From Chloranthus sessilifolius (Eukaryota > Streptophyta > Magnoliopsida > Chloranthales > Chloranthaceae): a DNA stretch of 64,000 nt. The notes beneath the pieces are model-generated. The model was not told the origin of the DNA, did no database searches, and saw only the letters and a list, made by a program, of their open reading frames with translations. The translations under genes and the position numbers were made by a program. The stretch lies in contig CM037589.1 in assembly GCA_021018995.1 (NCBI GenBank), positions 8,943,001-9,007,000 on the forward strand, written 5' to 3'. Shown here piece by piece: positions 55,900 to 64,000 of the stretch. Within the stretch, counting starts at the first letter, position 1. Each line of letters begins with the position of its first letter.

Positions 55900-57890
55900 G
55901 GGAATTTATTCCTTCTCGACTTTAACTTTCTTAAGGATTTTATTGTCTTCATCATCTGTAGTCTCATATTTAATGTTTTGACATATGTACAACCTTGTAA
56001 GACGATTTTGGTAAATTATATCTTGCACTTTGGCTTAAAAGAAATACTCATTTTTGATATATTTGTTCATGTGAATTTAAAATTATTTATCTCTATCTTG
56101 CATATAATAAAACATAATTAGTCATTATTTTTTTATAAGAAAATATAATAAAATAAAAAATATTACCTTCAATTTTAAAAGTGTAAGATCTTCCAGGGAA
56201 CAACCAATAAGAATATTTGCTTCATTTTGAAACAATGTGAGCCATATTTCCCCACTCTCATCACCAATTTGTACACGAAGTGCATAGCTATAATGTATAT
56301 ATATTGATAATTAGTTCTGAACTTAAATTACAAACTTAATTAGAATTGATAAGTCTATTTATATTAAAATTATTACCGTAACGTATATTCTACATTCTGA
56401 TTTTTATACTTTTTGCATTCAGCTTGTTTTTCTTTTAAAATAACTCCTGTTTTGCATGTATTGCATGCGGGGTACCAAGGATCCTTATCTTGATGCATGC
56501 TTTTAATTGAAGCTTTGCAATAATAGTATAAAATCTATATATAAAAAAATATATATTATTTAAAAATAAAATAATTATTTTAAAGAAAAAATTTATAATT
56601 TTTAGTTAAGGTTAATACTTCAGATGGTGAAGAGAGTTTGCAGTTGACTATTTCGTTAAGTGAAACTTCACCACATTCACGAAAGTATTATTTGAATTTC
56701 ATTCAAATGAACTTTTTTTTTAAGATTGAAACCTGTATTGCGCCTGTTTTATTTGTAATATAAGAATTATTAAGACTTTAAAAAAAAAATTATAACATTA
56801 TATTACCATTTATTTATATCTTCAGCTTCTGGTATGCTTGAATTGATTTAGATTACGATTGTTGATAGTGTAGTAAGAGAAATAACTTCTGATGAATAAA
56901 AGATAAATGAATATAGATTAATAATAATTTCAAATAAATTGATAGATAAATTGTTAATATGTGTACCTCAAAATTTATTGATAGTTAATGAAGTAGTTAC
57001 AGTAATTGGCATTTGATAAACCATTTGATTGAGTATTTCACCTTCATTTTTTGTCAATTCTTCCCATAATGTAAGTTTAATTTGAATGGAACTATTAAGA
57101 TATAAAAAAATCATAAAACACATGTAATAAATAAACATAAAATAGAAGAAATAATATCTATAGTAGAAATTTACCATTCAACAATAATGATAACTTCATG
57201 TTTTAAAAATTTTCAATTGGTTTTTGTAATTGTGATAATTGCTAAGTCTTTGACTTCGATAACTATTCACGCAATGTCTATATGAAATATAAATAAAGTT
57301 ATTAAGTTAATTGACCAAAGTAGATAGTAATTAAAAAATGAATCTATTTAACAAAAAAAGATAAAGCATACCGAATATATTTTTTTTGCCTGAATATGAA
57401 TTTACTTTATGTAAAGGAATGAAGTTATATTTAACTCTTTAAAGTCCAATATTACTAAAATCCTCAAGAATAATAGTGCTAATAATAAATATAGTTCAAA
57501 ACTTTTATGAACGTCACTATAATTTGGGTTTACACTTTTCACTATTCCATTGGATATAAAGTAATATTTTCCTTTCTCAAGGGTGCTTTCAAACTCAATA
57601 ACTGCTTCATTAAACATTATTACTTCAATTTATGTATCTTGCAAAGGAAAGAATTATTAGATATAACATAAAGTATGGGACAATGATTAGTTATTATTTT
57701 ACCTCATTACCTATCAAGTTGATTTTCAATAGTTTTTCAAGTCCCTTTGAATTTGTATAAGTATGTATATTTGGTCGTCCGATTACTCTTGATCTGATAG
57801 TCCATATTCGTTGATTTAATTGGAGCGAGATAATTGGAATGTGATTTGGAGGAATTAAGTCTTCATTCGATATTACTACCTGCATTTAAA
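55900..57890 (-). pseudogene. RPA1-like (replication protein A large subunit) exons in the Helitron
   Basis: In minus-strand order the recognisable pieces are as follows. An OB-fold start has HIPIISLQLNQRIWTIRSRV and RPNIHTYTNSKG. DBD-A carries MFNEAVIEFESTLEKGKYYF, SNGIVKSVNPNY and, in another frame, VKYNFIPLHKV. DBD-B carries VIEVKDLAIITITKTN and LTLWEELTKNEGEIL, with SSIPEAEDINKW. DBD-C has a zinc ribbon (WYPACNTCKTGV, AECKKYKN, fourth Cys replaced by Tyr) and LRVQIGDESGEIWLTLF. RPA1 binds single-stranded DNA in replication. The pieces are separated by intron-like AT-rich gaps and hold stops and frameshifts. Helitron-borne RPA1-like genes are known; this one is decayed. Confidence 0.75.
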
Positions 57891-58049
57891 CATTGAAACT
57901 TATCGATATAATTAATTAGAAGTAATAAGAAAATATTAATCTATTAAAAACTATATATACATGAAAACAACATATGTTATATCATATACCTATTTGGTAA
58001 AAGAACTTCTCTATACGCTATATTTTTTGTATAATTTTTTTTCTAGCAA

Positions 58050-59090
58050 TTGATTGCATCGGGCTTGATTAACACTTTTATAGTTGTCATTGATGTTCCT
58101 CTTGATAATGCGACATATAATTGCCCATGTAAGAAAACATATTAGGAGAGATATATTCCAACATTTGAAATAGTTTGGCCTTGTGCTTTATTTATTGTCA
58201 TAGCGAAACTGAGGCGAATTGAAAATTGCTTACGCTTAAATTTAAATGACCGGTACACTTCATTTTTCGTTGGGCAAAGAAATATTCTGGGAAGTAGAAC
58301 TTGTTTTCCAGCATATTGGCCAACAGTAATTTCTGCTAGAATAATATTTTTCTTAAAATCTCGACAAACAATTATGGTGCCATTGCATAATCCATTTGAA
58401 GGATCAAAATTTTGTACTAGCATGATCGGACAATTTACTTTGAGATCTAACTTATGCGGTGGAAGACCATTCAGAATTAGCGAATTTAAAAATTCTTCTT
58501 AACAATAATTGTTTGGTATCATCAATAGCAGAATCAAAGCTATGATAAGTTACAATTTTTTCAGGAAAGCGTGTAATCAATTTCTCATTTAGACCATCGA
58601 CGAACTCATTTTTAGTAGCTAAAATTGCTCGACAAGTGATATATTCCGCAGAATGAGCATGTTGTTCTAGTGAAGGAAATACACTATCAATCAATAGATT
58701 CTCATATATTTCATAATCTTCATATTTAATCACTATTTTGTCTGGAATACGAATCAAATTTTCTGAAATTGTTGGTTCCTCACCATTACCAACACGGAGG
58801 AGAAAGTCACTATAATAAGAATCTGATCTTGCTCTCATATTCTATTCCAATCGTAATTTTTCCATATTTGGCCAAAGATATAGCATAACTAAGCTTGTGT
58901 CTACTGTTTCGATTCTTGTTCCACGTGGGACGGCAGGAAACACTTGACGAAAATCTCCTCCGAAGATTAAAATTTTTCCACCAAACGGTGAACCATCATT
59001 CATTATGTCTTTTAAAGTTTTGTCTAATACTTCAATTGCATGTCATTTGGCTATTGATGCCTCATCCCATATTATCTAGTTCTTCCAACT
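58050..59090 (-). pseudogene. Helitron helicase (PIF1 type), C-terminal part
   Basis: The minus strand starts at IIWDEASIAK (Walker B DE) near 59080. It continues LDKTLKDIMNDGSPFGGKIL, FGGDFRQVFPAVPRGTR, RIPDKIVIKYEDY, AILATKNEFVDGLNEKL, the block MLVQNFDPSNGLCNGT, IVCRDFKKN and AEITVGQYAGKQVLLPRI, then KRKQFSIRLSFAMTINKAQG. After a stop it ends with VFLHGQLYVALSRGTSMT. The Walker A part is absent. Stops and a frameshift (near 58500) split it into frames 58838-58452 and 58423-58142. The domain unwinds DNA during rolling-circle transposition. Confidence 0.9.
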
Positions 59091-59194
59091 CCAAGTTTCT
59101 CTCGTGATCATTGGCTAAAATCTTTGTTTTCTGGTATGTTAGAATAGTCCCACATTGCCTGTGGGTTTGGAGGTCTTGGGCTATATATAATCTG

Positions 59195-59300
59195 AGCACG
59201 GCTAAAATTGATGGAGATCTTCCTTTTGAACTTTTGAAGTGCTTTGAATCAAAGGATGGAGATCTTCCTTTTGAACTATTTTGAATCAAAGGATGGAGAT
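59195..59300. repeat. 40-bp tandem repeat, about 2.5 copies
   Basis: Unit GATGGAGATCTTCCTTTTGA followed by ACTATTTTGAATCAAAG repeats at 59210, 59255 and, partly, 59293. It lies just right of the Helitron truncation point. Confidence 0.8.
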
Positions 59301-59770
59301 CTTTTTCATCCCAATTTTTGACACAATAGATCTTGAGATCATGGTCGTATCATCAAACAATCATTATTTTGATTCCACGTGATAGAAATCCCGTAAAATG
59401 ATCCAATAACTACGTTTGATGTACATGATCATATTTTTTTGGAATGTGCGCCACATCAATGTTTGACTGTTTGATGATAGGCCCATGTCTCAAGATCAAT
59501 TGTGTCGGAGATTGTGACAAATCGATGGTTCAGCCCATGTTGATAGACCCATATATGTTGATTCCATGTGGCACACACAAAGTAACAAAGCTTATGGTTC
59601 TCCAATGATCACAACAATTTGTAGATGTGTGGCACGTGGAATATTCAATATATGACTGTCGCCTAATAGGTGCATCATGATCTAAAGATCTATTGTTTGG
59701 AAGATTAGGACAAAAAATGATAGCCATCATCTGATTCAAGGCGATCAACTTCTTTCACAATGCGAAAAAC
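59264..59770. mobile_element. Foldback repeat with a GATCT-rich arm
   Basis: The left arm GATGGAGATC, ACAATAGATCTTGAGATCAT and GGTCGTATCATCAAACAATC is inverted in 59640-59755 (ATGATCTAAAGATCTATTGT, ATGATAGCCATCATCTGATT). A third inner copy lies at 59462-59520. Single copies occur at 33318 and 55325, so this is a dispersed family. Ends are approximate; no gene. Confidence 0.55.
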
Positions 59771-59975
59771 TGGATTATTAAAATATTTGATGTAAATAAC
59801 GACACCCATGTTCAAATCTCATAATCTATACGGTACATGTGTTTGGTTACCATGTAGATGGCCTTATAATATTACAATTCATGCGTTTCCTCCATTTTTG
59901 GAGCGGCACATATATGCTCCTCCTCAACCTCACATGCGTCCTCCACTTTAGGAGGGGCACATATATGCTATACTC

Positions 59976-60158
59976 CAAGGATCAAAATTTTGGTTAAAAT
60001 ATCCGAAATTTCGGCCGAAATTATCAGTTTCGGTCCCCACCAAAAAGATAATTTGGACTGAAATTTCAGTCATTTTTGTATGAGACCCAAAATTTCAGTT
60101 TTCGGCAGAAATTTCGGTCCCCGCCGAAACCGAAATGATACCCAAAATTTTGATCCTT
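59976..60158. mobile_element. Small TIR element with GAAATTTCGGC palindromes (183 bp)
   Basis: The ends are inverted AAGGATCAAAATTTTGG. The flanks GCTATACTC (59967-59975) and GCTCTACTC (60159-60167) are a 9-bp duplication with one mismatch. The interior consists of CCGAAATTTCGGCCGAAATT and related words in both orientations. Size, duplication length and the ATCAAAA-type ends parallel the element at 1304-1532. Confidence 0.75.
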
Positions 60159-60340
60159 GCTCTACTCGACCTCACCTGAGTCCGCCCTTGGTTGTCATGT
60201 AAATCTGTAAAACAGTTGTCTTAGTCATTCATGTTAAAAGCATTTGACCAAATTTAAATCAAACTACAGAAATATGCTTTTATGCAAAGTTTGACCACCG
60301 GATCTCTTCACATCAAGTCCTTCCCATCATGTCATACTTA

Positions 60341-62422
60341 GGCCTTGTTTGATAACATGAAAATATATTTTCATAGTGGAAATGAAATTTAGTTTCTAAT
60401 TGTTGTTGTTTGATAACTATTTAAGGAGATGGAAATGAAATTAAGTCGGCCCCGCATGAAAATTGAATTTTCATATACCAAATCATTTTAAGAGGAAACC
60501 ATTTCAACCTCTTAAGTAGCTGAAATTGAATTTCCTACTACCAAAATAATAATTTTTTATCATTGCAAATCTAAAGTTACTTGTAAAAAATTTAAAAGCA
60601 AAAAAAAATTATTTGTTGATTATTAAAAAGTAACTTCAATTTCTATGACCATCATACCAACACGATCACTATGACGACCACATTATCTACATCATACTTT
60701 TTTCAGCTAATATTTGACTTTGGTCAAAGTTTGAATTTTAATCAAACTTTAATTGGATTTATAAGCTATGTAAAGTTTTAACTTTTGATCAAACTTTGAC
60801 TACTAAAATATGATAATAAGTTGTAAATTAGTAATATATTATCAAATTTTTAGGAGTCAAAGGTTGACTTTAAGGTCAAACTTTGATTTTTAATTAAAAT
60901 TTTACTTTTTATTAAACTTTGACTCCAATAATTTGATGGCGAAAAAAGGATACTGCCGTGCTGATATATAATTTGATACTAGATTCTCAATTCTATTAGT
61001 CAATACTTTGACCTTTAGTCAAACTTTGACTTTTTGTCAAACTTTGAGTTTTACACAATTTATTTTTAGTCAAACTCGAAACCTGCTTATAGATAGAGTC
61101 TACTACTACATAAATTTATACCATATCAATGTCATTTTTCTTGGTCAAAGTTTGACCTTTGGTCAAAGTTTGACCTTTGGTCAAAATTCAATTTTCTATA
61201 AAATGTTATAAATTTTTTATTAATAAAACATTATAATTAAAAATATCTATCATTATTTTATTTTATAGTTTGAAAATATATTGCCTCATTTTTATTGGTC
61301 AAAGTATGACTTTTGGTCAAAATTTGACTTTTATTCAAATTTTGACTTTAGTCAAAATTTGAGAAGTGTATCTTGACAGTAGATAGTGATTATTACTATT
61401 ATTATTTGTATTTTAGTAATGCAAATTTTTATCAGTCAAAGTTTGATATTTGGTTAAACTTTGACTTTTTAACACAATTTAATTTTTTTAAACTTCTGTA
61501 TCCCCAATGAGATTATCATTTTTTTTTTATTACTTTGTAGTATATCATCAAATTTTATTTTACTTTTTTTTACATTTGATCAATGTTTGACTTTTTTAAA
61601 CGGTGATATTTAGTCAATTTTTTTACTAGTGTAACCTAGTGATGGATACGAATACATTACGTTAATTTGTAGGTTGATGGAAGATTGTCGAATTTTTTAT
61701 TAGTCAAAGTTAAAAATATTGGCCAAAGTTTGACTTTTTTAAAAAATTAAATTTTATTTCAACATGTAACCTTATAATATATATATTTTTTTTAATTTAC
61801 ATTTGATCAAAGTTTGACTTTTATTAAAAGTGAATATTTGATCAAATTTTGACTAGTGTAACCTAACGATGTATATGAATACTGTTATATTAATTTGCAG
61901 TTGAACTTTTGTAACTTGTTGGTACATTGCAAAAAATTTTCTTGGTCAAAGTTGAAATTTTGGTCAAATTTTGACATTTATAAAAATTTAATTTTATTTC
62001 GACGTATAAACTTATATTAGATATTAGCATTTACAATTTTGTTATTTACCTTTACATATTCTTTTGTCAAAATTTTAAGTTTGGTCAAACTTTGACTTTT
62101 TATATGAGTTTGACTTTTCAAACTTTGACTTATATAACTTAGTAATAAATAGTGATTAATTTGTAACGTAGTAGAATATTATTAAAAAAATTATTGATTA
62201 ATATTTGGATTTAATTATGATTTTAATAATAAATGATCAAAACTTAAAAACTCATTTTTAAACTAATCAAACAAGATAAATCAATTTCCAATGAAATTTA
62301 TTTCTCAACCACACTAATCAAACAGTGGAAAGTCCATTTCTAGAGGAAATCATTTCGCAGGAAATCAATTAAGAAATTGATTTCATTTCCTCTTCGGAGT
62401 TTCATTACTATCAAACAAGGCC
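60341..62422. mobile_element. PIF/Harbinger-like TIR element filled with TTTGAC/GTCAAA motifs
   Basis: The ends are inverted GGCCTTGTTTGATA and the 3-bp repeat TTA flanks them (60338-60340 and 62423-62425), as expected for PIF/Harbinger elements. The subterminal sequences (GGAAATGAAAT) are also partly inverted. The 2.1-kb interior has no transposase. Instead, variants of GGTCAAAGTTTGAC and TTTGACTTTTGGTCAAA recur dozens of times between about 60710 and 62130. It is non-autonomous. The superfamily call rests on ends and duplication only. Confidence 0.65.
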
Positions 62423-62609
62423 TTAATGAAAATTAGTATCATGTCCAAAAGTACTGACACCTTCACAATATAAATTGGGAAGAAGTTGGTTTGTGCCATC
62501 CAAGTCATCAAGATTGTGGTTGCGATATTGAGCTAAAATAGGCCGGAAAATCACATTCATTGGAGTATATAAATTATCTTATCCATTCTAAAATAATGAT
62601 TTCATACAA

Positions 62610-62715
62610 AGTATCAAAATCAGTTTCCGTATCGGGTATCGGTCCATAGAGGACCGATACAAATTGGCCGATACCGATGCCGATCAGCCCTTTCAAAAAA
62701 AATAAATTAATTAAA

Positions 62716-62759
<44 letters not shown>

Positions 62760-62874
62760 GCTCATAACCGATACGTATCGGCCGATACGGATACCGATAC
62801 CGAGTTGGAGGACCGATACGTATCAATTTGCCGAAAACTCGATATGTATCGATATCGACCGATTTTTGATACCT
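62610..62874. mobile_element. Small TIR element with GATACCGATA palindromes, copy 2
   Basis: The ends GTATCAAAATCAG and CCGATTTTTGATACC are inverted, as in 1304-1532. The interior has CGATACGTATCGGCCGATAC-type words and a (TA)n run at 62719-62757. No clear target duplication was found. Confidence 0.7.
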
Positions 62875-63829
62875 TAATTATTTATACTTTCTAATTTTTG
62901 AAATTAAAGTGTACCAAATCTTTGATTAATCAAGTTGTTCAACCAGCAACACATAAATGACATATATTTCAGCCAACAAAACATCAAATTGGTATACTAG
63001 CCTTAAGTGGACGTTCATGGGTCAGTAATCAATATGTTTAAATGCGGTCATAGGAATCAACCTCTTACTTAAATGAGATACCACTCTTAACACCATAATA
63101 ATCCTACAATATGAGTATATTATGTAGAGATCGACTCTGGTCATAGATTCTCCATAGCACTCATAGTCCTACTCTTAGACAGCATAGCGCCTTGTGGCAA
63201 ACATTCGTTACTAATCTAAATTGTCCAAATGGTAAGCCATTATATTTAGACTGAATTCAACCCAAAAACCATAACCATCACACAATTCATACCATCCAAT
63301 TCAAGCACTTAAATAAGGACATTACGTAGATAACAACGGTGGTGCATAATAAGCTGACTTCTTTGATTGTCATGATCTTTGGGCTAGTCCATTCAAATGA
63401 TGCCATTACATTTGGAAAACTTGGATTGGACAAAAATATGGGCCAAAATGCCAAATGAATGAGAGGATGAGGATTTTACGCTTGTAATTTACACAACCCT
63501 ATGAGTGACCGATCAAAAAAAAAAAACTCTTTAAGTTATTATGAGGATGATTGACTACTAATATTGATTTTTGGATGAGTTTCGTTCAAATGATGACTAC
63601 TAAGTTATGATGGGCTTACACAACCCTCTAAGATGCCATTTAATAAAAGCAGTGGTATTAGGTGCATGATCTATGAACTCACTATCTCCCTGTGCACCTT
63701 CCTGTTGAAATAAGTGATAGGTTTTATATTCAATGATTTGTGTGCAGGGCAGTTTACGATAACAAAGGCACTGACCGCATCAGTAAAGCAGATTTTTACT
63801 GTGATTGGAGAGTGGCTAGCACCTACCGT
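62875..63829. other. Intergenic stretch
   Basis: No gene is seen. Around 63190-63300 (CTAATCTAAATTGTCCAAAT) resembles the interior of the TIR element at 31759-32162, so a relative is probably present without clear ends. Confidence 0.45.
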
Positions 63830-64000
63830 AGGGAGAAATTGAATTTTGATGGCTACTCTAGAGGGAACCCGTGCTGGTGTGGGAGGAACTATAACTAATC
63901 ACAATGGAATGATTGTAGACTACTACAGCATTCGCCTTCTTCACTGTTCAAATAACGAGGTGGAGCTCCAAGCAGCAGAAACCGGTGTGGCGCTCATCGC
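63830..64000 (+). pseudogene. RNase H-like domain fragment at the window edge
   Basis: The plus strand reads REKLNFDGYSRGNP. After a one-base frame change it continues AGVGGTITNHNGMIVDYYSI and NNEVELQAAETGVALI to the window end. This is the start of a plant RNase H-like (RVT_3) domain with the first catalytic Asp (FDG) and the Glu of EVELQA. The frameshift suggests decay, but the rest is outside the window. It is not a direct copy of the one at 1205-1875. Confidence 0.65.

Larger units (their letters stand above)
55740..59090 (-). mobile_element. Helitron, 5'-truncated, with helicase and RPA1-like sequence
   Basis: On the minus strand this contains the C-terminal part of a PIF1-type Helitron helicase followed by RPA1-like exons, a combination known from plant Helitrons. 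The 3' terminus is visible: a GTGCA-AA-TGCAC hairpin (plus strand 55755-55766) 11 bases before the terminal CTAG at 55740-55743, with T as the next minus-strand base, as Helitrons require. The Rep domain and the front of the helicase are missing beyond about 59090, where other repeats begin. Frameshifts and stops show it is inactive. Confidence 0.8.

Overview
The window is nuclear DNA of a flowering plant. It is AT-rich and holds many microsatellites, and almost everything recognisable is a transposable element of a plant type: Tekay-like and Athila-like Ty3/gypsy elements, a Tork-like Ty1/copia element, tRNA-derived SINEs, a Helitron with RPA1-like sequence, and MULE, CACTA and PIF/Harbinger-like DNA elements. 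I see no intact host gene. Host-derived coding sequence survives only as fragments: one exon of a FAB1/PIKfyve-type kinase (6625-6931), an unrecognised two-exon piece (32412-32872), and a coiled-coil fragment inside a MULE (46920-47392). The species cannot be named from this sequence.

Layout. 1-7.6 kb: LTR remnants, a decayed RNase H domain split by a small TIR element with an exact 9-bp target duplication, a SINE and the FAB1 exon. 7.6-28.6 kb: a Tekay-like gypsy element with 2.9-kb LTRs, met-tRNA primer site, gag, protease and polypurine tract. It is interrupted by a minus-strand Athila-like element (12.5-24.8 kb), whose left LTR is itself interrupted by an inverted solo LTR. 28.6-34.3 kb: small TIR elements, two more SINE copies and a gene fragment. 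34.3-39.7 kb: a full-length but heavily mutated copia element. 41.5-47.8 kb: a MULE with an exact 9-bp target duplication, split by two solo gypsy LTRs. 47.9-49.0 kb: a foldback element carrying a CACTA MITE. 49.4-52.1 kb: a solo LTR with a perfect 5-bp duplication. 53.5-54.7 kb: foldback elements. 55.7-59.1 kb: a 5'-truncated Helitron with PIF1-type helicase, RPA1-like exons and a recognisable 3' terminus. 59.2-62.9 kb: small TIR elements, including a 2.1-kb element full of GTCAAA/TTTGAC motifs. The right edge holds a second RNase H fragment.

These pieces do not work together as a pathway; they record successive nested insertions. The most unexpected signal is shared sequence architecture. 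LTRs or internal regions of several unrelated families carry pairs or long arrays of 8-14-bp palindromes centred on ATCGAT or a close variant, spaced about 19-22 bp centre to centre (roughly two helical turns), while the spacers differ between families. I could not confirm any function, and I see no convincing undescribed enzyme system. All coordinates and motif counts were read by eye.
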